Origin: Xanthobacteraceae bacterium
Lineage (GTDB): Bacteria > Pseudomonadota > Alphaproteobacteria > Rhizobiales > Xanthobacteraceae
Assembly (NCBI GenBank): GCA_019746355.1
Contig: JAIESC010000129.1
Coordinates: 1-11,014 of the forward strand
Direction: 5' to 3'
DNA: 11,014 nucleotides
Shown here: positions 1-7,774 of the stretch, in pieces
How positions within the stretch are numbered: position 1 is the stretch's first letter
Layout of the letters: each line of letters starts with the position of its first letter
The notes under the pieces: generated by a model
The model's input: the letters and a program-made list of their open reading frames with translations, nothing else
Database searches by the model: none
Told to the model about the DNA's origin: nothing
Translations under genes and position numbers: made by a program

Positions 1-1560
<1,560 letters not shown>

Positions 1561-1586
1561 GACGAGCTCATCGCTGGTCTGTCGTG

Positions 1587-1613
1587 ATGGCCCGGTGCGA
1601 CGCGCCGGGCCAT
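1587..1613 (+). terminator. Terminator-like hairpin after acs
   Basis: Perfect 9-bp arms ATGGCCCGG and CCGGGCCAT, which can extend inward by a T-G wobble and two more pairs to leave a 3-nt loop. It starts 26 bp after the acs stop codon. No clean T-run follows (TGCCGTTGGTTTC), so intrinsic termination is not assured. It may instead protect the mRNA 3' end. Confidence 0.5.
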
Positions 1614-1651
1614 TGCCGTTGGTTTCAATTGGATTGCACCGCCCTGTCCAC

Positions 1652-1682
1652 GTCGTGCCCGGGCTTGACCCGGGCATCCATG
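1652..1682 (+). repeat. 31-bp palindromic repeat, copy 1a
   Basis: Begins GTCGT, ends ATCCATG, with core GGGCTTGACCC at 1661-1671. The stem TGCCCGGG (1656-1663) pairs with CCCGGGCA (1669-1676) around a CTTGA loop. It differs from the other three copies at stem positions 6-8 and 22-24, always with compensating partners, and has G instead of A at position 4. Confidence 0.85.
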
Positions 1683-1732
1683 CGGTGTTGCCGCAGAGCA
1701 TAATCTTACGATTGGAGTTTGACGCGCGTGCT

Positions 1733-1763
1733 CATGGATCGCCGGGTCAAGCCCGGCGATGAC
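1733..1763 (-). repeat. 31-bp palindromic repeat, copy 1b (inverted)
   Basis: Reverse-strand copy: read on the minus strand it begins GTCAT and ends ATCCATG, with core GGGCTTGACCC (plus-strand GGGTCAAGCCC at 1744-1754). The stem ATCGCCGGG (1738-1746) pairs with CCCGGCGAT (1752-1760) around a 5-nt loop. Confidence 0.85.
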
Positions 1764-1871
1764 GACGGTGGGTGTGCAGCAGGCGACACGATTGCCCCGA
1801 CTCGTCCCAAAACAGGTCACCTTCGCGACGCGTGCCCGCGCGCAATCCCTTGTCGGGCGCGGAAAATCATG

Positions 1872-1887
1872 GTTAATGAACGGTTAA
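1872..1887 (-). promoter_or_regulatory. CtrA-type binding site upstream of the L,D-transpeptidase gene
   Basis: On the minus strand this reads TTAA, seven bases, TTAAC. That is an exact match to the full CtrA box TTAA-N7-TTAAC known from Caulobacter and other alphaproteobacteria. On the plus strand the two TTAA blocks are at 1873-1876 and 1884-1887. The box ends 33 bp before the start codon at 1921, where it could overlap a -35 region. CtrA is the cell-cycle master regulator and often controls envelope and division genes, so control of a wall cross-linking enzyme is plausible. No binding data are available. Confidence 0.5.
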
Positions 1888-1895
1888 GAGATGCG

Positions 1896-1917
1896 GCAAC
1901 GTTAGTCAGGACGTTGC
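1896..1917. promoter_or_regulatory. 7-bp inverted repeat around the transpeptidase ribosome-binding site
   Basis: GCAACGT (1896-1902) and ACGTTGC (1911-1917) are perfect inverted arms. The 8-nt spacer TAGTCAGG contains most of the Shine-Dalgarno-like AGGA (1908-1911). The right arm ends 3 nt before the ATG at 1921. It could be an operator for a dimeric regulator or an mRNA hairpin exposing or hiding the ribosome-binding site. It could also be chance. Confidence 0.35.
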
Positions 1918-1920
1918 AAT

Positions 1921-2451
1921 ATGAGTGCAGTGTACCGGGGCTTGGCCGCGCTTGTCGCGGCAGCCGCTCTCGCTATCCTTTCCATTCCCACCACCGTCAC
2001 ACCTGCGGCCGCGCGCGGCGAGATGGTCGCGTTCAACGCCGAGGCATCGCCCGGCACCATCGTGGTGCGGACCAACGAGCGGCGGCTGTACCTGGTGCTC
2101 GGCGAAGGCCGCGCGCTGTCGTATCCGGTCGGAGTCGGCCGCGCCGGACGTCAGTGGGCGGGTCGCTCGTTCATCTCCGGCAAGCACGTCAAGCCTGCCT
2201 GGGCGCCGCCGCCCGACATCGCCAAGGCGCGTCCGAACCTGGCCCGCGTCCATGAGGGCGGATCGCCGAGCAACCCGATGGGCGCCGCGGCGCTGACGCT
2301 GTCGGGGGGCGACTACGCGATCCATGGCACCAATGATCCGAGCTCGATCGGCGGCTTCGTGTCATACGGCTGCATCCGGATGTACAACCAGGACATCACG
2401 GACCTCTACGGCCGCGTCGGCATCGGCACGCCGGTGATCGTCACCCGCTGA
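1921..2451 (+). CDS. Secreted L,D-transpeptidase (YkuD domain)
   Basis: A 176-residue periplasmic peptidoglycan enzyme of the ErfK/YbiS/YcfS/YnhG family. These make 3-3 meso-diaminopimelate cross-links or attach proteins to the wall. Residues 1-31 form a signal peptide with a hydrophobic stretch at 8-22 and an AAA-R cleavage-like site near 31. The YkuD domain covers about 44-175. The catalytic signature is clear: His135 in YAIHGTN, then SYGCIRM with Cys151 as nucleophile, Gly150 before it and Arg153 after. The ATG at 1921 fits the signal peptide and has AGGA nine bases upstream. It lacks LysM or other wall-binding modules, as small rhizobial paralogues do. A CtrA-type box and a small inverted repeat lie just upstream. 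It converges with the thermonuclease-like gene, 22 bp between stops. Cross-linking versus lipoprotein anchoring cannot be told from sequence. Confidence 0.9.
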   Translation: MSAVYRGLAALVAAAALAILSIPTTVTPAAARGEMVAFNAEASPGTIVVRTNERRLYLVLGEGRALSYPVGVGRAGRQWAGRSFISGKHVKPAWAPPPDIAKARPNLARVHEGGSPSNPMGAAALTLSGGDYAIHGTNDPSSIGGFVSYGCIRMYNQDITDLYGRVGIGTPVIVTR

Positions 2452-2473
2452 GCAGGCCCGTCGCGTCCTAAGT

Positions 2474-3013
2474 TTACGGGCACCAGCCGTCGCGCCGGCC
2501 GCCGGAATAGCGGCGCACGGCGCCGGAACCAAGCAGCGCCGCCGAGACGTCCGGCGTCGCCTGCGTAAAAGCATCGGCGACGACGCGGCCGCCGTACTTG
2601 TCGAGCGTGATGCGGGCGATGCCGACCTCGCCCTGATCGAGGATCGCCGCGAGCGCATGGCGGGCGGCTTCGGCCTGCGCGCGCTCGTCGCCGCAGCGCG
2701 CCTTCATCTCCGGCGCATCGATGCCGCGCAGGCGGACGCGGGTGGTGATGTCGAGGCCCGGCCACAGATGAACGCGCGCATCGAAGGTGTCGCCGTCGAC
2801 CACGCGAACCACTTCGGCCCGGTGGCCGAGGCGCACGGGAGATGCGTCGGCTGATTTGGTCGCGACCGGTTCGGCCGGCTGGGCGCTGCCGCGGCTGACC
2901 GCGACCGGCGCGAGCGTGGCGCCGGTCAACAGCCCGGCCGCAAAGATCGCGGCCGCCAGCATAATGCTGGAGCCGCGCAGGCCGCCGGACAATAATCTTG
3001 GTCGCAAGATCAT
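2474..3013 (-). CDS. Thermonuclease-like (SNase-fold) protein, exported or membrane-anchored
   Basis: A 179-residue protein of the staphylococcal nuclease family. An N-terminal hydrophobic segment (about residues 17-39) suggests a signal peptide or anchor, then a linker to about 60, then the SNase OB-fold domain. Catalytic positions are recognisable: DGDTF at 73-77 (Asp75 as Asp21 of the Staphylococcus enzyme), RLRGIDAPE at 94-102 (Arg94, Asp99 and Glu102 as Arg35, Asp40 and Glu43), and DKYGGRVVA at 138-146 (Arg143 as Arg87, with one extra Gly). All key residues are present, so calcium-dependent nuclease activity is likely, probably in the periplasm. The protein ends WCP and has a Cys at 107, so a disulfide is possible. 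I chose the ATG at 3013. A TTG at 3049 is in frame but would put 12 extra residues before the hydrophobic segment. It follows the DUF1674 gene on the same strand by 96 bp. Confidence 0.85.
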   Translation of the reverse strand: MILRPRLLSGGLRGSSIMLAAAIFAAGLLTGATLAPVAVSRGSAQPAEPVATKSADASPVRLGHRAEVVRVVDGDTFDARVHLWPGLDITTRVRLRGIDAPEMKARCGDERAQAEAARHALAAILDQGEVGIARITLDKYGGRVVADAFTQATPDVSAALLGSGAVRRYSGGRRDGWCP

Positions 3014-3109
3014 TGTCCTAGGGGTAGCCGAGTCGACCGCCGCGCGCAAATGTCGCGCGTTGCGTGCAAATCTGACCGTAAGATCGTAAAGGTTGCAGCC
3101 GCCGCGGCC

Positions 3110-3322
3110 TCAAAAATCCGAGGTCAGGCCCTTCTTTTCCCAATCGCCGTAGCGGGTTGGCTCGGGCCCGCTCGGCCCCCCATACTCCTTGGCGGCCGGA
3201 ACGGCCTGGCGGTCACGTTCGGCCCGGCGCTGCGCCGCTTCGGCCAAGGCTCGTTCGGCCGCGGGCGTCAGCGGCTTCTTTTCGGCAGGTTTGGCGGGGC
3301 CGGGTTTGTCGTCAGCAGCCAT
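3110..3322 (-). CDS. DUF1674 protein, succinate dehydrogenase assembly factor 4 (SDHAF4) family
   Basis: A 70-residue protein with a low-complexity, Lys/Ala/Glu-rich N-terminal half and the family hallmark at its C-terminus: GGPSGPEPTRYGDWEKKG followed by TSDF at the very end. In mitochondria SDHAF4 (yeast Sdh8) binds flavinylated SdhA and promotes its joining to SdhB. The bacterial relatives are assumed to act alike, but this is poorly tested. No sdh gene is in the window. The ATG at 3320-3322 gives a start typical for the family. A GTG six codons upstream (3340) is possible, and neither has a strong Shine-Dalgarno sequence. It is divergent from htpX with 179 bp between starts, and lies upstream of the thermonuclease-like gene on the same strand. 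Confidence 0.85.
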   Translation of the reverse strand: MAADDKPGPAKPAEKKPLTPAAERALAEAAQRRAERDRQAVPAAKEYGGPSGPEPTRYGDWEKKGLTSDF

Positions 3323-3490
3323 GTCGTTGCCATCGGTCACCAAACATGGGCTTTGGGACCCTGCCCCCGCAATGGGGTGAAATGAGGTCAAAGCGGCGCG
3401 GCCCTTCGGCGCAGACCGCCCTGCCATCTTGAAGGCGGGGCGGGCGGCACCACCTGAATCCGCCGAAAGGGCTTCGTAAACGGACCCGCT

Positions 3491-3501
3491 GGAGGAGCGA
3501 C
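3491..3501 (+). promoter_or_regulatory. Strong ribosome-binding site of htpX
   Basis: GGAGG at 3491-3495, six bases before the ATG at 3502. It is the best Shine-Dalgarno match in the window and fixes the htpX start. Confidence 0.75.
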
Positions 3502-4473
3502 ATGAACTATCTGCGGACGGCCATTCTGCTGGCAGGGCTGACAGCCCTGTTCATGGGCGTCGGCTATCTGATCGGCGGCCAGACCGGCGCATTGATCGCA
3601 CTTGTCATCGCGGCGGCGATGAACCTGTTCAGCTACTGGAACTCGGACCGGATGGTGCTGTCGATGTACGGCGCCCATGAGGTCGATCAATCGACCGCAC
3701 CGGACCTGTTCAACATGGTCGCGGCGCTCGCCGAGCGCGCGGGCCTGCCGATGCCGCGCGTCTTCATCATGGACAACCCGCAGCCGAACGCGTTCGCCAC
3801 CGGCCGGAACCCGCAGAACGCGGCGGTGGCCGTGACCACCGGCCTGATGGAGCGCATGAGCCGCGAGGAGCTGGCCGGGGTCATCGCCCACGAGCTCGCG
3901 CACATCAAAAACCACGACACGCTGATCATGACGATCACCGCGACGATCGCCGGCGCGATCTCGATGCTGGCGCAGTTCGGCATGTTCTTCGGCGGTGGCC
4001 ATCGCGACAACAACAGCGGCGGCACGGGCATCATCGGCACGCTGGCAATGGTGATCCTTGCGCCGATCGCCGCGATGCTGGTGCAGATGGCGATCAGCCG
4101 CACGCGCGAATACGCCGCCGACAATCTCGGCGCGCGCATCGCCGGGCAGCCGGAGTGGCTCGCCTCGGCGCTGGCCAAGCTGGAAGCGGCGGCGCATGTG
4201 ATCCCGAACGAGGATGCGGAGCGGAGCCCCGCCACTGCGCACATGTTCATCGTCAATCCGCTGAGCGGCCGCGGCATGGACAACCTGTTCGCGACCCATC
4301 CGTCGACCGAGAACCGCATCGCCGCACTCGAAGAGCTGGCGCGCGAGATCGGTGGCGGCGGCTGGCAGCAGCCCGCTGCGCCGGCCCGTGCGCCGCAGGG
4401 TCCTCCGCAGGGTCCTTGGCATCGCGGTCCGGCGAACCGTTCCAGCCGCTCTCCTGGTGGTCCTTGGGGCTGA
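3502..4473 (+). CDS. htpX: Membrane zinc metalloprotease HtpX (M48B)
   Basis: A 323-residue inner-membrane protease that cleaves damaged or misassembled membrane proteins alongside FtsH. Two N-terminal membrane segments (about 4-25 and 27-46) precede the catalytic domain. The zinc motif HELAH is at 130-134, and the third ligand is Glu203 in SRTREYAAD. Two more hydrophobic stretches lie at about 141-161 and 172-195. The family's C-terminal block [14 protein letters not shown] follows near 268-281. After about 290 comes a disordered Pro/Gly/Gln tail ending GGPWG, longer than in E. coli HtpX (about 293 residues). Such tails are, from memory, common in rhizobial HtpX. The start is fixed by a GGAGG six bases upstream. 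It runs toward rsmB with a 61-bp gap holding a large hairpin. Heat-shock control is usual for htpX, but I could not find a convincing sigma-32 promoter. Confidence 0.96.
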   Translation: MNYLRTAILLAGLTALFMGVGYLIGGQTGALIALVIAAAMNLFSYWNSDRMVLSMYGAHEVDQSTAPDLFNMVAALAERAGLPMPRVFIMDNPQPNAFATGRNPQNAAVAVTTGLMERMSREELAGVIAHELAHIKNHDTLIMTITATIAGAISMLAQFGMFFGGGHRDNNSGGTGIIGTLAMVILAPIAAMLVQMAISRTREYAADNLGARIAGQPEWLASALAKLEAAAHVIPNEDAERSPATAHMFIVNPLSGRGMDNLFATHPSTENRIAALEELAREIGGGGWQQPAAPARAPQGPPQGPWHRGPANRSSRSPGGPWG

Positions 4474-4500
4474 TCTCACGAAGGCTCCGCACTTAACCGT

Positions 4501-4530
4501 TGTCATGCCCTGCGAAAGCGGGGCATGACA
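4501..4530. repeat. Palindromic repeat with GAAA tetraloop in front of rsmB
   Basis: TGTCATGCCC (4501-4510) and GGGCATGACA (4521-4530) are perfect 10-bp arms. Inside, a T-G wobble and GC/GC pairs extend the stem to 13 bp, capped by GAAA, a GNRA-type tetraloop. The hairpin ends 4 nt before the rsmB ATG, in the space where a Shine-Dalgarno sequence would be. It resembles the widespread CCCGCGAAAGCGGG palindromes rather than the GGGCTTGACCC family elsewhere in the window, though the outer GTCATGCCC is shared with that family. No T-run follows, so it is a poor terminator for htpX. Confidence 0.75.
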
Positions 4531-4534
4531 GGTC

Positions 4535-5878
4535 ATGAACGCGGTCCACAAAACGCGCGCGAAACCCGCTGCAGCGCCGGGCCTTCCGGCGCGCCGCATC
4601 TCAGCCGAGATTATCGGCGGCGTGCTGCGGAAAAGGCGGCCGCTCGACGAGCTCCTGGAAACCAGCGGGCTCGGCGCCCTGCCCGAGCGCGACCGGGCGC
4701 TGGCGCGGACCATCGTCGCGACCGTCCTGCGGCGGCTCGGCACGTTGCGGCACCTCCTGACCGAGCAGCTCGAGCGCGGGCTTCCGCGCGAGGCGCCGCA
4801 GATCGAGGCGATCCTGCTCACCGGCGCGGTGCAGATCCTGTTTCTCGATGTTCCCGATCACGCCGCGGTCGATCTCGCGGTGCGGCTCGCTCAGTCCGAC
4901 CGCCATGCGGCACGCTATTCCGGCCTGATCAACGCCGTGCTGCGGCGGCTCGCACGCGATGGCAAGACACGACTCGCCGCGCTCGATCCGGTTCCGCTCG
5001 ATACGCCGGAATGGCTGATGCAGCGGTGGATTGCACATTACGGCGAGGAGACCGCGCGCGCCATTGCGGTGGCGCATACGCGCGACCCGTCGCTCGATCT
5101 CACGGTGAAGAGCGATCCGCAGACCTGGGCGGTGATGCTCAACGGCAAGACGCTGCCGACCGGTACGGTCCGCACCGTCGCGTCGGGCCCGGTCTCGCAG
5201 CTTGCGGGCTTTGAAGCCGGCGACTGGTGGGTGCAGGACGCCGCTGCGGCGCTGCCGGCGAAGCTCCTGGGCGACGTGCGCGGCAAATCCATCGCCGATC
5301 TCTGCGCCGCGCCCGGCGGCAAGACCGCGCAGCTCGCGCAAGCCGGCGCGCAGGTCACCGCGGTCGACCGCTCCGGCGCACGGCTCGCCCGGCTGCGGCA
5401 AAACCTGACGCGGCTCAGGCTCGACGCCACGGTGGCCGAGGCCGACGCCGCATCGTGGCAGGGCGGACCGTTCGATGCCGTGCTGGTCGACGCGCCCTGC
5501 TCGTCAACCGGAACCATCCGGCGGCATCCCGACATCCCCTGGCTGAAATCCGAGGCCGATCTCGGCAAGCTCGCCGCGCTCCAGACCCGGCTGGTCGATC
5601 ACGCCGCAACCCTGGTGAAGCCCGGCGGCACGCTGGTCTATTGCACCTGCTCGCTGGAGCGCGAGGAGGGCGAGGATCAGGTGGCAGCGCTCCTGGCCCG
5701 GAACCCGGGCCTCCGCCGCAATCCGATCCGCGCCGAGGAGGTCGGCGGCCAGGCGGAATTCCTCACCGCCGAGGGCGCACTTCGCACCCTGCCCTGCCAT
5801 TGGCCCGACGAAGACGCGCGGATGGCCGGGCTCGACGGCTTTTACGCCGCCCGAATCACAAGAATTGAGGGCACTTAG
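4535..5878 (+). CDS. rsmB: 16S rRNA (cytosine-967-C5)-methyltransferase RsmB
   Basis: A 447-residue RNA methyltransferase (Sun/Fmu family) that makes m5C967 in 16S rRNA using S-adenosylmethionine. An N-terminal NusB-like RNA-binding domain (about 20-150) is followed by a linker and a Rossmann-fold methyltransferase domain. The SAM motif ADLCAAPGGKTAQLA is at 254-268. Motif IV, DAPCSSTGT, is at 319-327 with Cys322. Motif VI, CTCS, is at 370-373 with Cys372, the expected nucleophile. Both catalytic cysteines are therefore present. Upstream in-frame DNA has a TGA at 4526-4528, inside the preceding hairpin, so ATG 4535 is the first possible start. It lacks a good Shine-Dalgarno sequence, so translation may be modest or structure-controlled. 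The gene may be read through from htpX or have its own promoter. Confidence 0.95.
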   Translation: MNAVHKTRAKPAAAPGLPARRISAEIIGGVLRKRRPLDELLETSGLGALPERDRALARTIVATVLRRLGTLRHLLTEQLERGLPREAPQIEAILLTGAVQILFLDVPDHAAVDLAVRLAQSDRHAARYSGLINAVLRRLARDGKTRLAALDPVPLDTPEWLMQRWIAHYGEETARAIAVAHTRDPSLDLTVKSDPQTWAVMLNGKTLPTGTVRTVASGPVSQLAGFEAGDWWVQDAAAALPAKLLGDVRGKSIADLCAAPGGKTAQLAQAGAQVTAVDRSGARLARLRQNLTRLRLDATVAEADAASWQGGPFDAVLVDAPCSSTGTIRRHPDIPWLKSEADLGKLAALQTRLVDHAATLVKPGGTLVYCTCSLEREEGEDQVAALLARNPGLRRNPIRAEEVGGQAEFLTAEGALRTLPCHWPDEDARMAGLDGFYAARITRIEGT

Positions 5879-5893
5879 CAGCGTTTGTGACGG

Positions 5894-5924
5894 TTGGCCG
5901 ACGCGACCGCCTTCGCTATATGAT
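5894..5924 (+). promoter_or_regulatory. Candidate sigma-70 promoter for heparinase-like gene and purH
   Basis: TTGGCC (5894-5899) and TATATG (5917-5922) are separated by 17 bp, close to TTGACA-N17-TATAAT. It lies 16 bp after the rsmB stop and about 60 bp before the next ATG. Transcription would start near 5929, just before a hairpin. Prediction by eye only. Confidence 0.4.
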
Positions 5925-5939
5925 GCAGCCCGGGGAAGG

Positions 5940-5966
5940 GGCGGGGCGATGCGCCCGCCATCTTTT
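5940..5966 (+). terminator. GC-rich hairpin with short T-run before the heparinase-like gene
   Basis: GGCGGGGCG (5940-5948) pairs with CGCCCGCC (5952-5959), with one bulged G and an ATG loop, followed by ATCTTTT. It could end rsmB transcription. Because it lies downstream of the candidate promoter at 5894-5922, it could instead be a leader attenuator for the heparinase-purH unit. The T-run is short. Confidence 0.4.
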
Positions 5967-5986
5967 GGAAAGAGGCGAGCGTTCTG

Positions 5987-7753
5987 ATGGCCGGCCTGTC
6001 GATTGCGGAGCGGGCCAAGCTGTTGCTGCTCCTGGGACGCCGCACCCTGCGCGTGGCCGCTGGACGCCTGCGCGGCCATCCGTTCATTCGCTTAAGCTTC
6101 ATCCCGCGCAAGGCCGAGCGGCTGCTGATCGCGCCGCAGGACCTGCGCACCGCCGACGGCACGCGCGCGAGCGAAATCTACGCCGGCCGTTTTGTGTTCG
6201 CGGGGAAGGTGGTGATCAGCGACGGCCGCTCGCCGTTCGAGATCGCGCCGCCGTCCGACGAATGGGCGGCAAGCCTGCTCGGCTTCGGCTGGCTGCGCCA
6301 CCTGCGTGCCGCGGAATCCGGCATCACCCGCGCCAACGCCCGCGCCCTGGTCGACGAATGGATTTCGGTGCAGGGCTCGTGGGACCCGGTGGCGTGGCAG
6401 CCGGAGATCCTGGCGCGCCGCGTCACGTCATGGCTCAGCCAGGCGCCGCTCATTCTGCATGACGCCGACGACGCGTTCTACCGCCGCTTCCTGCGGAGCC
6501 TGGTGCGGCAGGTCCGCTATCTGCGCCACACCGCGATCGAGTCGCGCGAGGGCACGCCGCGGATGCTGTCGCTGGTCGCGCTCACCTATGCGGCGCTGTG
6601 CATGTCGGGCCAGGGGCGGCACCTGCGCAGCGCTGTCAAGCAGCTCGTGGCCGAGATCGACCACCAGATCCTGCCGGACGGCGGGCATATCAGCCGCAAC
6701 CCCGGCGCGCTGATCGAGCTGCTGCTCGATCTCCTGCCGCTGCGGCACGCGTTCGCCGCCCGCAACATCGCGCCGCCGCCGCAACTCAACAACGCCATCG
6801 ACCGGATGATGCCGATGATGCGCTTCTTCCGGCACGGCGACGGCAACTTCGCGCACTTCAACGGCATGGGCCCGACGCTTCCGGACGTCATGGCGACCAT
6901 CCTTGCCTATGACGACGCCCGCGGCGCACCGCTGTCGAACGCGCCGCATTCCGGCTATCAACGTGCCGAGGCCGGCGAGATGCTGCTGCTGCTGGACGCG
7001 GGTGCCCCGCCGCCGATCAACGTGAGCCAGGAGGCCCACGCCGGCTGCCTCGCCTTCGAGATGTCGCACGGCCTGCAGCGTATTGTCGTCAACTGCGGCC
7101 TGCCGGGCACCAACAAGGAAAACTGGCGGCAGGTGGCGCGCGCCACCGCGGCGCATTCGACGGTGGTGTTCAACGACACGTCGTCGGCCCGCTTTCTCGA
7201 AAGCGGCTCGTTCAAGCGGCTCCTTGGCAACCCGATCGTCAGCGGTCCGAGCGACCTCCAGGTGTCGCGCGAGGACCGCGGCGACGCCATCATCCTGCGC
7301 GCCTCGCACAACGGCTACGCCGACCGCTTCAAGGTGGTGCATCAGCGCGCCCTGAAGCTTGCAGGCGACGGCCACCGGCTCGATGGCGAGGAGCTGTTTG
7401 CCTCCACCGAGGGCGACATGATCCCGCAGGATGTTGCCGACGAATTCGCGGTGCGATTTCACCTCCACCCGGCCGTCAAGGCCAACAAGCTGACCGACGG
7501 TCATGGCGCCATGCTGATGCTGCCGAACCGCGAAGTCTGGACCTTCAACGCCTTTGAGGACCGCGTCGAGATCGAGGAAAGCGTGTATCTCTCCGGCTCC
7601 GACGGCCCGCGCCGCGCGGTGCAGATGGTGATCTACGGCCGTGCCCGCAAAATCCCGCGTATTCACTGGAGCCTGGCGCTCGCCACCGCCGGCAGCCCCA
7701 GCAGCACCCGGCGCCGGGGCGAAGAGCCCGAACTGCCCCTTGCCGCGCCTTGA
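5987..7753 (+). CDS. Heparinase II/III family protein
   Basis: A 588-residue protein built like heparinase II/III-type polysaccharide lyases. An N-terminal alpha-helical toroid (about 60-330) is followed by a C-terminal beta-sandwich (about 335-560, heparinase II/III-like domain). Recognisable family blocks are WDPVAWQPEILARRVTSWL, DGGHISRNPG, FFRHGDGNFAHFNG and RATAAHSTVVFND. The last contains His390, a conserved position of the lyase C-domain. Such enzymes cleave uronic-acid polysaccharides by beta-elimination, but this subgroup has no known substrate. The N-terminus (MAGLSIAERAKLLLLLGRR) is not a convincing signal peptide, so it may act in the cytoplasm. The ATG at 5987 has AGAGG (5971-5975) upstream. 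purH starts 21 bp after its stop, suggesting one transcript. As I recall, the rsmB-heparinase-purH order recurs in Hyphomicrobiales. Confidence 0.85.
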   Translation: MAGLSIAERAKLLLLLGRRTLRVAAGRLRGHPFIRLSFIPRKAERLLIAPQDLRTADGTRASEIYAGRFVFAGKVVISDGRSPFEIAPPSDEWAASLLGFGWLRHLRAAESGITRANARALVDEWISVQGSWDPVAWQPEILARRVTSWLSQAPLILHDADDAFYRRFLRSLVRQVRYLRHTAIESREGTPRMLSLVALTYAALCMSGQGRHLRSAVKQLVAEIDHQILPDGGHISRNPGALIELLLDLLPLRHAFAARNIAPPPQLNNAIDRMMPMMRFFRHGDGNFAHFNGMGPTLPDVMATILAYDDARGAPLSNAPHSGYQRAEAGEMLLLLDAGAPPPINVSQEAHAGCLAFEMSHGLQRIVVNCGLPGTNKENWRQVARATAAHSTVVFNDTSSARFLESGSFKRLLGNPIVSGPSDLQVSREDRGDAIILRASHNGYADRFKVVHQRALKLAGDGHRLDGEELFASTEGDMIPQDVADEFAVRFHLHPAVKANKLTDGHGAMLMLPNREVWTFNAFEDRVEIEESVYLSGSDGPRRAVQMVIYGRARKIPRIHWSLALATAGSPSSTRRRGEEPELPLAAP

Positions 7754-7774
7754 TTGACGAATAGCTTGGTATCC

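Larger units (their letters stand above)
1652..1763. mobile_element. MITE-like inverted pair of 31-bp palindromic repeats, no coding content
   Basis: Two copies of the same 31-bp palindrome (1652-1682 and 1733-1763) lie in opposite orientation, with their ATCCATG ends facing inward across a 50-bp core. The core is non-coding and has a small hairpin, TGCGG/CCGCA, at 1681-1695. The GIY-YIG unit at 9421-9793 has the same geometry with a gene inside. This looks like a short non-autonomous or internally deleted member of that family, parked between acs and the transpeptidase gene. The pairing is seen directly. Mobility is inferred, and no target-site duplication is evident. Confidence 0.55.

Noticed and set aside
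1719..2255. Open frame through repeat 1b giving a peptide with RRVKPGDD
   Set aside because: Translation of the palindromic repeat followed by a shadow of the transpeptidase gene. No family resemblance.
2456..2481. GCCCGT/ACGGGC inverted arms between the convergent transpeptidase and nuclease stops
   Set aside because: Only 6-bp arms with a 14-nt loop and no T-run, and one arm lies inside the thermonuclease-like gene.
3013..3049. Longer thermonuclease-like start at a TTG (3049)
   Set aside because: It adds 12 residues before the hydrophobic segment with no better ribosome-binding site. ATG 3013 is preferred.
3428..3433. CTTGAA upstream of htpX as a sigma-32 -35 element
   Set aside because: No CCCAT-type or alphaproteobacterial -10 match at the required spacing (the sequence there is CCACCTGAAT).
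3323..3501. Divergent 179-bp gap between the DUF1674 gene and htpX as a site of a small gene or RNA
   Set aside because: Only short GC-rich arms (CCCC/GGGG, CCGCCC/GGGCGG) with long loops. Nothing firm beyond the htpX ribosome-binding site.
3388..4821. 477-codon open frame antisense to htpX and the start of rsmB
   Set aside because: Overlaps two certain genes, and its composition is that of a shadow frame.
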